Positions 1 through 7,054 of a DNA stretch of 18,114 nucleotides are shown one piece after another. The notes under the pieces are model-generated. The model ran no database searches, had not been told where the DNA came from, and saw only the letters and a program-made list of their open reading frames with translations. The position numbers and the translations under genes are program-made. The stretch comes from Lachnospiraceae bacterium (GTDB lineage: Bacteria; Bacillota; Clostridia; Lachnospirales; Anaerotignaceae): NCBI GenBank assembly GCA_019422065.1, contig JAHZEA010000027.1, forward strand, positions 1 to 18,114, written 5' to 3'. Numbering within the stretch: position 1 is the stretch's first letter; each line of letters opens with the position of its first letter.

Positions 1-832
1 TACCAAGCTTTCCGGTGCTTATTGTTGCCGCCGTTTCAAATGTGTCAATGCCTTTTCCGGCTGCTTCACAGCCTATAAGCTGAACATCCTTGTCGTCTAT
101 AAAATGATAGAAACTACCAATTGCATTTGAGCCGCCGCCTACGCAGGCTATTACTGCGTCAGGAAGTCTGCCTTCTTTTTCCATTGTCTGCTCTTTAATT
201 TCTTTTGAAATTACTGCCTGAAAATCACGCACTATAGTAGGGAATGGATGTGGCCCCATTACAGAACCAAGGCAGTAATGTGTGTCGTCTATTCTGCTGG
301 TCCACTCACGGAATGCTTCTGATACAGCGTCTTTAAGTGTACCTGTTCCGCTTTTTACTGGAATTACCTTAGAGCCGAGAAGTCTCATTCTGTATACATT
401 AAGCGCCTGCCTTATGGTGTCTTCCTCACCCATAAAAACAACACATTCCATACCTAAAAGAGCTGCCGCTGTAGCTGTAGCCACACCATGCTGGCCTGCT
501 CCTGTTTCAGCTATTAATCGTGTTTTGCCCATTTTCTTTGCTAAAAGCGCCTGACCTAAAACATTGTTTATTTTGTGTGCTCCTGTATGGTTAAGGTCCT
601 CTCTTTTTAAATATATCTTTGCTCCGCCTAAGTCTTTAGTCATTTTTTCGGCATAGTAAAGCCTTGAAGGTCTGCCGGCATATTCATTAAGAAGTTCTGT
701 AAGCTCTTTATTAAATTCCGGGTCGTTTTTGTAGTAATTATAAGCTTTTTCAAGCTCTATTACTGCATTCATAAGTGTTTCAGGTATGTACTGTCCGCCA
801 TGAATACCAAATCTTCCATTTGGGTTTGTCAT
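1..832 (-). CDS. trpB: Tryptophan synthase beta chain, 3' part cut by window edge
   Basis: This PLP enzyme condenses indole with L-serine to make L-tryptophan and works with TrpA in the alpha2-beta2 complex. The first 277 residues are visible (family length about 390-400); the C-terminus lies beyond the left edge. The protein opens MTNPNGRFGIHGGQYIPE. HTGAHKINN carries the PLP lysine (K87), E109 lies just before TGAGQHG (110-116), and GGGSNAIG (232-239) is the phosphate-binding loop. The ATG at 832 follows the trpF stop (834-836) by one base, so translation is probably coupled. It is the last gene of the trp operon inside the window; trpA is expected next. Identification is very secure. Confidence 0.97.
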   Translation of the reverse strand, partial: MTNPNGRFGIHGGQYIPETLMNAVIELEKAYNYYKNDPEFNKELTELLNEYAGRPSRLYYAEKMTKDLGGAKIYLKREDLNHTGAHKINNVLGQALLAKKMGKTRLIAETGAGQHGVATATAAALLGMECVVFMGEEDTIRQALNVYRMRLLGSKVIPVKSGTGTLKDAVSEAFREWTSRIDDTHYCLGSVMGPHPFPTIVRDFQAVISKEIKEQTMEKEGRLPDAVIACVGGGSNAIGSFYHFIDDKDVQLIGCEAAGKGIDTFETAATISTGKLG

Positions 833-833
833 T

Positions 834-1451
834 TTAATCATTCCTTTCATCTATTTCTCTAATTATTTTTACAAATTCAACCATTTTTGCTTTGTCTTTA
901 AAACCGTCTGTCTCTATTCCGGAGCTGACATCTACAGCAAAGGGATTAAGTGTATCAACAGCAGTTTTAATATTTTCTAAATTCAATCCGCCAGCCAAAA
1001 AATATGGTCTTTTAATATCTTTTGCCAACTTCCAATTAAAAACCGTACCTGTGCCGCCATTTCCCGTATCTAGCAAAATGTAATCTGCCAAGGAGTTTTG
1101 TGCCTGAATTATATCAATCTCGCTTTTTATGCTGAAAGCTTTTATAATGGTTTTATCTGTTAAAGTACGAAGCTTTTTTATATATTCGTTGCTTTCGTCA
1201 CCGTGTAGTTGTGCTATATCTATAACTCCATTATTAAGTAATTCAGCTATTTTTACAATATCTTCATTTACAAATACTCCAACAGATAAAATATCCGGAA
1301 GCAATTCGCTTTTTAATTTTTTAGCCTGTTCAGGGTTAATATACCTTTTGCTTTTTGGTGCAAATACAAAGCCTATATAATCCGGTTTGCAAATATTAGC
1401 TGCTTGAATATCATATAATCGGGTAAGCCCGCAGAGCTTAATTTTACTCAT
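834..1451 (-). CDS. trpF: Phosphoribosylanthranilate isomerase
   Basis: Catalyses the Amadori rearrangement of N-(5-phosphoribosyl)anthranilate to CdRP, the step before TrpC. The 205-residue length is normal for a single (beta/alpha)8 barrel. KLCGLTR at the N-terminus carries the catalytic cysteine (C7), QLHGDE lies at 81-86, and the catalytic aspartate is D128 in LLDTGNGGTG. LAGGLNLENI and DVSSGIET form the phosphate-binding loops. It overlaps the end of trpC by 8 bp and ends one base before trpB. TrpF is a separate protein here, not fused to TrpC as in enterobacteria. Confidence 0.96.
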   Translation of the reverse strand: MSKIKLCGLTRLYDIQAANICKPDYIGFVFAPKSKRYINPEQAKKLKSELLPDILSVGVFVNEDIVKIAELLNNGVIDIAQLHGDESNEYIKKLRTLTDKTIIKAFSIKSEIDIIQAQNSLADYILLDTGNGGTGTVFNWKLAKDIKRPYFLAGGLNLENIKTAVDTLNPFAVDVSSGIETDGFKDKAKMVEFVKIIREIDERND

Positions 1452-2229
1452 AAGTACCTCTCAGTTCAGCAAGTTTTTCTTTTTTGTTATCAGCTCGCAT
1501 GAGTGTTTCACCAATAAGAACCGCATCAGCTCCTATTTCCCGCAATATGGCAATATCCTCAGCTGTTTTCACTCCGCTTTCAGATACAAATATTATATTT
1601 TTTGGTATCAACTCCCTAAGGCGTCTGCTGTTTTCTGTATCCACTGTAAAATCTTTTAAATTTCTGTTGTTTACACCTATAATTCTTGCACCGCAGTTTA
1701 AAGCCGCTTTTACTTCTCCTTCGTTATGAGCTTCTACCAAAGCAGAAAGTCCAAGCTCATCACTTATTTTAATGTATTCACAAATCTCTTTTTCAGATAA
1801 TATTGAGCATATAAGCAAAACAGCACTTGCACCTAAAATTTTTGCCTCATAAATCATGTACGGGTCAACTGTAAAATCTTTTCTTAAACATGGTATAGAA
1901 ACATTTTCCGCTATTTCCTTTAAATAACTGTCTCTGCCTAAAAACCATTTTGGTTCTGTAAGTACAGAAATACAGTCAGCTCCTGCCTGTTCATACTCTT
2001 TGGCAATTTGTAAATAATTAAATTCAGGAGCTATTAAGCCTTTTGAAGGAGAAGCTTTTTTACATTCGCATATAAAAGAAATATCAGGCTTTTTAAGTGA
2101 ATTTTCAAATGAAAAATTGCCTTTTGGCAGTTCTAAAGCCTTATTTTTAATTTCATCAAATGAAATAAGCTTTTTATTTTTTTCAACACGTTCTTTAGCA
2201 TGCTCTGCCAGTTGTTCAAGTATTGTCAT
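1444..2229 (-). CDS. trpC: Indole-3-glycerol-phosphate synthase
   Basis: Closes the indole ring, converting CdRP to indole-3-glycerol phosphate with loss of CO2 and water. At 261 residues it is a complete single-domain TIM barrel. ECKKASPSKG (55-64) is the diagnostic strand-1 motif with catalytic lysine. LRKDF with K117, VEAHNE near 165-170, NNRNL (187-191) and SESG (216-219) are the remaining active-site and phosphate loops. A GGAGG-like site in the 10-bp gap after trpD supports this ATG. The stop lies inside trpF. Confidence 0.97.
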   Translation of the reverse strand: MTILEQLAEHAKERVEKNKKLISFDEIKNKALELPKGNFSFENSLKKPDISFICECKKASPSKGLIAPEFNYLQIAKEYEQAGADCISVLTEPKWFLGRDSYLKEIAENVSIPCLRKDFTVDPYMIYEAKILGASAVLLICSILSEKEICEYIKISDELGLSALVEAHNEGEVKAALNCGARIIGVNNRNLKDFTVDTENSRRLRELIPKNIIFVSESGVKTAEDIAILREIGADAVLIGETLMRADNKKEKLAELRGTYE

Positions 2230-2239
2230 TTTTTGCCTC

Positions 2240-3256
2240 CTAACGGTTGCTTACTTCTATAAATTTTTGAAGTGTGTCCATTGCCTTGCCGGAGTCTATA
2301 AGTTCAGCAGCCAGATTAATTCCGTCTTTAAATGTTTTGGCTTTATCTCCAAGGTATAATGACGCTCCGGCATTCATTAATACTGCATTTCGTTTATGTC
2401 CTTTTTCGCCTTTTAATATATTTCTTGTAATTTCAGCATTTTCTTCTGGTGTTCCACCTACAAGGTCTGACTTATCACATCGGATAAAACCAAATTCTTC
2501 AGGTGTTATTACATAAGACTTAAACCAGCCGTCTTTGAACTCGCAAACTTTGGTAGGAGCACTCATTGAAATTTCGTCTAATTTATCAAGGCCATATACT
2601 ACCATTCCACGCTTAACGCCAAGACTTATAAGTACCTGAGCAAGAGGCTCCACAAGGTAATCGTCGTAAACACCAAGCAGCTGAATTTTAGGAGTGCTCG
2701 GGTTTGTAAGCGGTCCTAAAATATTAAAAACCGTTCTGAATCCCAGCTCTTTTCTTATACTTCCTACATATTTCATTGAGGTATGGTATTTTTGAGCGAA
2801 AAAGAAGCACATTCCAACCTCGTCTAAAAGCTCTATGCATTTTTCCGGGCTTTGCTGAATATTAACTCCTAAGGCTTCCAAACAATCAGCTGTTCCGCAT
2901 TTTGATGAAGCTGCTCTGTTACCGTGTTTTGCAACTTTCATTCCGCCAGCTGCCGCAACAAGAGCAGATGTTGTGGATATATTAAAACTGTGTGCATTAT
3001 CTCCGCCTGTTCCAACTATTTCAAATACGTCCATACCGGTTTCTACTTTAGTGGCATGTGCTCTCATGGCGGCGGCACAGCCCGAAATTTCGTCTATTGT
3101 TTCGGCTCTTGCGCTTTTGGTGGAAAGTGCAGCTAAAAACGCTGCGTTTTGTGTTGGTGTTGTTTCACCGCTCATAATCTCATTCATAACAGAATAAGCT
3201 TCGTCGTATGTAAGGTCTTGTTTATTTACAATTTTAATAATGGCTTCCTGTATCAT
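2240..3256 (-). CDS. trpD: Anthranilate phosphoribosyltransferase
   Basis: Transfers phosphoribose from PRPP to anthranilate. The 338 residues match the usual length. The N-terminal helical domain is followed by the glycine-rich PRPP loop GTGGD (82-86), then NISTTSALVAAAGG, KHGNRAASSKCG (110-121) for anthranilate and PRPP binding, and the family motif GFRTVFNILGPLTNP. It is not fused to the TrpG amidotransferase. Its ATG overlaps the trpG stop by 4 bp (3253-3256), the usual sign of translational coupling. Confidence 0.97.
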   Translation of the reverse strand: MIQEAIIKIVNKQDLTYDEAYSVMNEIMSGETTPTQNAAFLAALSTKSARAETIDEISGCAAAMRAHATKVETGMDVFEIVGTGGDNAHSFNISTTSALVAAAGGMKVAKHGNRAASSKCGTADCLEALGVNIQQSPEKCIELLDEVGMCFFFAQKYHTSMKYVGSIRKELGFRTVFNILGPLTNPSTPKIQLLGVYDDYLVEPLAQVLISLGVKRGMVVYGLDKLDEISMSAPTKVCEFKDGWFKSYVITPEEFGFIRCDKSDLVGGTPEENAEITRNILKGEKGHKRNAVLMNAGASLYLGDKAKTFKDGINLAAELIDSGKAMDTLQKFIEVSNR

Positions 3257-3840
3257 ATTAAATCCCCCTTTTGTTTTAAATTAATAAAATTACTAAGCAT
3301 TGTTATTCCGTCAGGTGTCATAATGGATTCCGGGTGGAACTGAACACCAAATATTGGGTATTCATTGTGTTCAACTGCCATAATCTCACTGTCAGAAGTA
3401 ACGGCTGTTATTTTTAAACATTCCGGCATTGTTTTTTCATCTGCTGCCAAAGAATGATACCTTGCTACAAGCGCTGTTTCAGGGCAGTTTTTAAACAAAA
3501 CAGAATTGGTATTGAATTTTACCTGCGACTGTTTTCCATGCATTAATTTTTTTGCATAAGTGATATTTGCTCCAAAAGATGCGCATATAGCTTGATGACC
3601 AAGGCATACGCCTAAAATTGGAATACTTTTTCCAAGTTTTTTAACACACTCCATAATAATTCCGGCGTTTTCAGGTCTTCCCGGGCCGGGAGAGAGAATA
3701 ATGCAGTGAGGATTTAATTTTTTTATTTCATCAACTGTCATTTCATCATTTCGTATTACTTTTATGTCAGGATTAATTGTTCCTATTAGCTGGTATAGGT
3801 TGTAAGAAAAACTGTCGTAATTGTCTATTAATAAAACCAT
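3253..3840 (-). CDS. trpG: Anthranilate synthase component II, glutamine amidotransferase
   Basis: Class I glutamine amidotransferase that hydrolyses glutamine and passes ammonia to TrpE. In 195 residues it has DNYDSFSYNLYQ at the N-terminus, the oxyanion motif LSPGPGRP near 49-56, the nucleophile C79 in GVCLGHQAI, and the His/Glu pair H169/E171 in FHPES. The start overlaps the trpE stop by one base (TAATG). No separate pabA is visible, so the subunit could also serve PabB if that is encoded elsewhere, as in Bacillus; this is inference. Confidence 0.95.
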   Translation of the reverse strand: MVLLIDNYDSFSYNLYQLIGTINPDIKVIRNDEMTVDEIKKLNPHCIILSPGPGRPENAGIIMECVKKLGKSIPILGVCLGHQAICASFGANITYAKKLMHGKQSQVKFNTNSVLFKNCPETALVARYHSLAADEKTMPECLKITAVTSDSEIMAVEHNEYPIFGVQFHPESIMTPDGITMLSNFINLKQKGDLI

Positions 3841-5303
3841 TATTCCACCTCCTGAGCTTCCTTTAATGCTTTAATAACAGCTTGAGCTTTATTTATACAT
3901 TCCTGATATTCGTTTTCCGGCACTGAATCGGCAACAATACCTGCTCCGCTTCTAACAAATACTTTTCCGTTTTTCTTATAAGCAATTCGTATTGCAATAC
4001 ATGTGTCCATATTTCCGGTAAAATCAATGTATCCTATAGCCCCGCCGTAAATACCACGTTTATTTTGTTCCAACTGACCTATAAGCTGGCAGGCTCTTAT
4101 TTTAGGGGCTCCAGAGAGTGTTCCTGCCGGTAGTACAGCGCCTATAGCGTCTATAGCGTCACAGTCGTTTCGTATTTCGCCTCGTACTGTTGAGCCTATG
4201 TGCATTACATGAGAAAACTTTTCTATTGTATGTAGTGTTTCAACCTGTACGCTCCCAAATTTACTTACTTTGCCTAAATCATTTCGTCCTAAATCTACAA
4301 GCATGTTGTGCTCTGCCAGTTCTTTTTCGTCTGATAAAAGCTCCTTTTCCAAAGCTTTGTCTTCTTCCTCAGTTTTGCCTCTTGGTCGTGTGCCCGCAAG
4401 AGGAAACGTATGCAAAATACCATTTTCAAGCTTTACCAATGTTTCCGGCGAAGCCCCGGCAACTTCCACATCTGTTCCTGAAAAATAGAACATATACGGC
4501 GAAGGATTCATTGTTCTTAAAATTCTGTATGTATTTAACAAACTCCCTTCAAATGGAGCACTTAAGCGATTTGATAAAACTATCTGGAATATGTCGCCTT
4601 CATATATATAATGCTTTGCTTTTTCAACCATTTGGCAGTATGTTTCTTTGTTAAATAGCGGTGTAACATCACCTAATAAATGTCCGCCCAGCTCTTGTTT
4701 CTTTTCTCCGTGTTTTAATAAATCACTCATTTGTTTTAAATCAAGAATGGCTTTGTTGTAGCCTGTTTCCGGTTCTCTTAAGTCCATATTTGCAATTAAA
4801 ATTATTTTCTGCTTAAAATGGTCAAAGGCTATTACTTTGTCAAAAAGCATTAAATCTATATCTTTAAATGCTTCTGTATCATTAACTTCAACATCGGCGG
4901 CATGCTCGGTGTATTTAATGTAATCGTATGAAAAATAACCAACCAATCCACCTGTAAATGACGGAAGATATGAAAAATGCGGACTTTTATATTCTGATAA
5001 AATCTGTCTTAAACAATCAGCCGGATTATTTGTTTTCATTACAATATCCCCGGCTTTTATTACACCGTTTACGCAAGTTATTTCAAGTTTAGGGTCAAAA
5101 CCTAAAAACGTATATCGTCCCCATTTTTCCTTCCCTGCTACAGACTCAAGCATATAACAGTGAGTTGAAACATTTTTTAATATTTTCATTGCTTCAATAG
5201 GTGTGCAGAAGTCAGATAAAATTTCACAGCTAACCGGCAGTACTTTATATAAATTAGTTTCAGCTATTTTTTTAACTTCTTCAAAAGACGGCATATAATT
5301 CAT
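3840..5303 (-). CDS. trpE: Anthranilate synthase component I
   Basis: Converts chorismate to anthranilate with ammonia from TrpG; first committed step and normal point of tryptophan feedback inhibition. The start chosen is ATG 5303 (MNYMPSFEEV), giving 487 residues. It has a strong GAGGAGGT site at 5311-5318 with 7-base spacing. The open frame runs 45 codons further upstream, but that part is the T-box and terminators, not protein. MLESV (51-55) followed by KEKWGRYTFLG is the Trp-binding allosteric region. LPAGTLSGAPK (391-401), GIYGGAIGY (417-425) and SGAGIV (452-457) are the chorismate-binding core. The feedback-site element is intact, so the enzyme is probably tryptophan-sensitive. Confidence 0.97.
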   Translation of the reverse strand: MNYMPSFEEVKKIAETNLYKVLPVSCEILSDFCTPIEAMKILKNVSTHCYMLESVAGKEKWGRYTFLGFDPKLEITCVNGVIKAGDIVMKTNNPADCLRQILSEYKSPHFSYLPSFTGGLVGYFSYDYIKYTEHAADVEVNDTEAFKDIDLMLFDKVIAFDHFKQKIILIANMDLREPETGYNKAILDLKQMSDLLKHGEKKQELGGHLLGDVTPLFNKETYCQMVEKAKHYIYEGDIFQIVLSNRLSAPFEGSLLNTYRILRTMNPSPYMFYFSGTDVEVAGASPETLVKLENGILHTFPLAGTRPRGKTEEEDKALEKELLSDEKELAEHNMLVDLGRNDLGKVSKFGSVQVETLHTIEKFSHVMHIGSTVRGEIRNDCDAIDAIGAVLPAGTLSGAPKIRACQLIGQLEQNKRGIYGGAIGYIDFTGNMDTCIAIRIAYKKNGKVFVRSGAGIVADSVPENEYQECINKAQAVIKALKEAQEVE

Positions 5304-5310
5304 ACTGATT

Positions 5311-5320
5311 ACCTCCTCGG
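5311..5320 (-). promoter_or_regulatory. Strong ribosome binding site that fixes the trpE start
   Basis: On the minus strand CCGAGGAGGT lies 7 bases upstream of ATG 5303. It sets the start after both leader terminators and rules out the longer open frame beginning at 5438. Confidence 0.9.
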
Positions 5321-5328
5321 ATTTTTTA

Positions 5329-5368
5329 TAAAAAAATACTCCTTCAGCTTTTTTTGCCAAAGGAGTAT
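5329..5368 (-). terminator. Second (distal) intrinsic terminator in the trp leader
   Basis: On the minus strand ATACTCCTTTGGC (5356-5368) pairs over 13 positions, with two G-U pairs, with GCTGAAGGAGTAT (5336-5348). The loop is seven A, and a run of about seven T follows. It lies between the first T-box terminator and the trpE ribosome binding site, so transcripts must pass it to express the operon. Whether it is controlled by the T-box or acts as a second attenuator cannot be told from sequence. Confidence 0.85.
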
Positions 5369-5409
5369 AAAAAAAGCCCTGACAAAAAAGCCTAAACTTT
5401 TTGCCAAGG
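5369..5409 (-). terminator. T-box-controlled intrinsic terminator of the trp leader
   Basis: On the minus strand CCTTGGCAAAAAG (5397-5409) can pair with CTTTTTTGTCAGGG (5377-5390), followed by seven T. Its 5' arm CCTT is also the 3' side of the antiterminator (pairs with AAGG at 5438-5441), so the two structures exclude each other. This is the expected T-box switch: uncharged tRNA-Trp stabilises the antiterminator and allows read-through. Confidence 0.9.
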
Positions 5410-5664
5410 ACGAATAAACCTATTATCCGCGGTGCCACCTTGATTCACGGCAATGACGCCGTGCGCTTGTCAGGATACCAACATATCCCCGGCAACTTAC
5501 GTATGCCCACACGTTGCAGAATACTCTGTGCATAACACATTTGACTGCACCCTCAGCGGTCCATTTGACGAACTGTTTCTCACCCGACTCTCAGCACCAC
5601 GGGCTCTCTGTAAAGGCATAATCGCCGTTATCTCCGCTTCAACGGTTTAGTATGTTAAATTGTT
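5370..5664 (-). ncRNA. Tryptophan T-box leader riboswitch
   Basis: Senses charging of tRNA-Trp and controls transcription into trpE. The T-box core AAGGTGGCACCGCGG occupies 5441-5427, with the TGGC bulge that pairs to the tRNA acceptor end. Stem I is closed by GCGG (near 5634-5637) with CCGC (5557-5560). The specifier loop carries TGG at 5563-5561 followed by A, the tryptophan codon. GAGAGCC and GGTGCTGAGAG are the expected AG-bulge and distal-loop region. A perfect 6-bp hairpin, CACGGC/GCCGTG (5446-5463), just upstream of the T-box fits stem III. GGATA/TATCC (5473-5488) forms another hairpin. Confidence 0.95.
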
Positions 5665-5670
5665 GTTGGT

Positions 5671-5699
5671 ATTATAGCATTGAGATTTTTATTTGTCAA
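5671..5699 (-). promoter_or_regulatory. Sigma-A promoter of the trp operon
   Basis: On the minus strand a perfect TTGACA (5694-5699) and a perfect TATAAT (5671-5676) are separated by 17 bp. Transcription would begin near 5664, at the 5' end of the T-box leader. Two 12-bp A/T-rich direct repeats lie immediately upstream. Confidence 0.93.
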
Positions 5700-5732
5700 T
5701 ACAAAATAATACAGTTTTTATACAAAATAATA
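5700..5732 (-). repeat. Two 12-bp direct repeats upstream of the trp promoter
   Basis: TACAAAATAATA occurs at 5700-5711 and again at 5721-5732, exactly 21 bp apart, about two helical turns. On the minus strand this puts T/A-rich tracts in phase directly upstream of the -35 box, as expected for an UP element or a tandem protein-binding site. Function is inferred. Confidence 0.55.
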
Positions 5733-5743
5733 TTTATTATTTT
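5724..5743 (-). terminator. Weak A/T-only hairpin after yczE
   Basis: AAAATAAT-ATTT-ATTATTTT is a perfect 8-bp inverted repeat about 30 bp past the yczE stop. It is the only terminator-like structure there and contains no G or C, so it would be weak. It overlaps the second of the 12-bp repeats, so it may serve the trp promoter instead. Confidence 0.3.
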
Positions 5744-5771
5744 ATTACATTTTCTATTTTTCAACAATAAA

Positions 5772-6434
5772 TTATTTTAAGTACACCATTTCTATTTTAT
5801 TCATAAATCTATTTGTAATTTTTGTAATTTGTCCAACCAAAACAGCTGCTGCTATAGTGCCTTCTCTTACGCCGCATAAACCGCCTAAAAAAACAAAGCC
5901 TAAAACTATTGATATTAAAACAAGTGTAACATCAAAAGCAACTTTCATATTGCCAAATTTAACAGGAACTTTTTTACATATAGCAATTACAATACCTTCT
6001 CCTGCTGTTGTTACAATTTTTGCCATAACTTCCATACTTACGCCAAATGCAATTAAAAAAATACCTATTGCACAAAGCACCCATTGTTCAAAATAATTTG
6101 TATAAGATACATTTGTTAAAACTAATTCGGCAACATCAATCATAGTTCCAAACAATACAGCCGCAGGAAGCTGCAAAAGCTGAAACCACTCATAATCTTT
6201 ATTTAAAATAGCTATCTGGATTAAAACAAATATAAAATTCATAATTATAGTTGTAGTTCCAACTGATAAACCTGATATTTCGGATGTTACATAAGGCACA
6301 CTTGATATAGGCGATGTTCCAAGAGCTGCCTTAATTGAAAAGGCTACACCAAAAGCCATAATAATAAGACCTAAACAAAGAAACAACAGTCTTTTAAATG
6401 GATGATTAATTTTTAGATGTTTATTTTCTGACAT
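5772..6434 (-). CDS. YczE/YyaS/YitT-family integral membrane protein
   Basis: A 220-residue membrane protein of the YczE/YyaS/YitT type, common in Firmicutes, with no firmly established transport substrate. After a short charged N-terminus (to about residue 14) there are five to six hydrophobic segments, including LLFLCLGLIIMAFGVAFSIKA and the short motif ALGTSPISSVPY that is typical of the family. A second conserved stretch, TTAGEGIVIAICKKVPVKFG, precedes the last two segments. The start is 2 bp after the MarR stop, so the two genes form a translationally linked pair and the regulator probably controls this protein. Family call is fairly secure from the overall pattern; function is not known. 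Confidence 0.85.
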   Translation of the reverse strand: MSENKHLKINHPFKRLLFLCLGLIIMAFGVAFSIKAALGTSPISSVPYVTSEISGLSVGTTTIIMNFIFVLIQIAILNKDYEWFQLLQLPAAVLFGTMIDVAELVLTNVSYTNYFEQWVLCAIGIFLIAFGVSMEVMAKIVTTAGEGIVIAICKKVPVKFGNMKVAFDVTLVLISIVLGFVFLGGLCGVREGTIAAAVLVGQITKITNRFMNKIEMVYLK

Positions 6435-6436
6435 TT

Positions 6437-6880
6437 TTATACCTTCTTACTTTCGTTATTAATTTTAATTGTGTCACATAGTTTACATAGAGTTTCTTTT
6501 AAAACTTTTATTTCTTCATCTGTCATATTACTTACTGCCATGTTTTCCGCTTCATTAAAAATATCCATTAGCTTTTCGGCTGATTGTTTTCCTTTTTCGG
6601 TAAGGGAAACATATAAAGAACGTCTGTTGCCTTCTTTTTGTCTGCGGAGTACAAGTCCGTTTTCTTCCATACGCATTAAAATACTGCCAACAGTTGCAGG
6701 CTCTATTTCACAATAAGATGCTATTGTTTTTTGGTCGGCTTCTCCAAATTTCAGCAGAAAATCAAGTATTTTTGGCTGACCTGAAGTTAAACCTATTTTA
6801 TTTGCCTGCAATAAAATACTTCGTGACAGCATAGCATGGGATTTCATTAGAAGATAATGTAAGCTTTCCATACCCAGCAA
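6437..6880 (-). CDS. MarR-family transcriptional regulator
   Basis: A 147-residue winged-helix regulator. Helical dimerisation region at the N-terminus; HTH in the middle (DQKTIASYCEIEPATVGSIL); then RMEENGLVLRRQKEGNRRSLYV, whose RR...DxR-like wing is typical of MarR proteins, and a C-terminal dimerisation helix. TTG at 6880 is preferred because AGGAGG (6886-6891) lies 5 bases upstream; the in-frame ATG at 6871 would be 14 bases away, so it is the less likely alternative. The gene is followed 2 bp later by the YczE-type membrane protein. Palindromes overlapping its promoter suggest autoregulation. The ligand is unknown. Confidence 0.9.
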   Translation of the reverse strand: MLGMESLHYLLMKSHAMLSRSILLQANKIGLTSGQPKILDFLLKFGEADQKTIASYCEIEPATVGSILMRMEENGLVLRRQKEGNRRSLYVSLTEKGKQSAEKLMDIFNEAENMAVSNMTDEEIKVLKETLCKLCDTIKINNESKKV

Positions 6881-6895
6881 TAACGCCTCCTAACT

Positions 6896-6927
6896 ATAAG
6901 AATTCTTATTATAATAATTCTTATAAT
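6896..6927. promoter_or_regulatory. Candidate MarR operators
   Basis: ATAAGAATTCTTAT (6896-6909) is a perfect 14-bp palindrome. Next to it ATTATAA (6908-6914) and TTATAAT (6921-6927) form an inverted repeat with a 6-bp spacer. Both contain AATTCTTA. They cover the -10 and start region of the marR promoter, as expected for autorepression. Confidence 0.6.
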
Positions 6928-6950
6928 ATATCTTTATTAGAAAATGTCAA
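6923..6950 (-). promoter_or_regulatory. Predicted promoter of marR-yczE
   Basis: On the minus strand TTGACA (6945-6950) is followed after 16 bp by TATTAT (6923-6928). The -10 overlaps the second palindrome, so bound repressor would block polymerase. Confidence 0.65.
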
Positions 6951-6975
6951 GAAAATATACTTTAATTTTGATTAT

Positions 6976-7007
6976 AAAAAAGCCAAAAGTTCGAATGAAC
7001 CTTTGGC
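6976..7007 (-). terminator. Intrinsic terminator of the 216-residue lipoprotein gene
   Basis: On the minus strand GCCAAAGGTTC (6997-7007) pairs over 11 bp with GAACTTTTGGC (6982-6992), loop ATTC, followed by six T. It separates the lipoprotein gene from marR. A second perfect hairpin, AGCAATT/AATTGCT at 7013-7028, lies just upstream. Confidence 0.88.
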
Positions 7008-7054
7008 CTATAAGCAATTTTAATTGCTATGTAAAGTTTAAATAATGATTGCTA

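Noticed and set aside
4190..4654. Plus-strand open frame of 154 codons
   Set aside because: Antisense shadow of trpE, which is certain from its motifs.
5304..5438. Open frame extending trpE upstream by 45 codons (MAPRIIGL...)
   Set aside because: This region is the T-box core and the two terminators. The strong ribosome binding site at 5311-5320 supports ATG 5303, where the TrpE family N-terminus begins.
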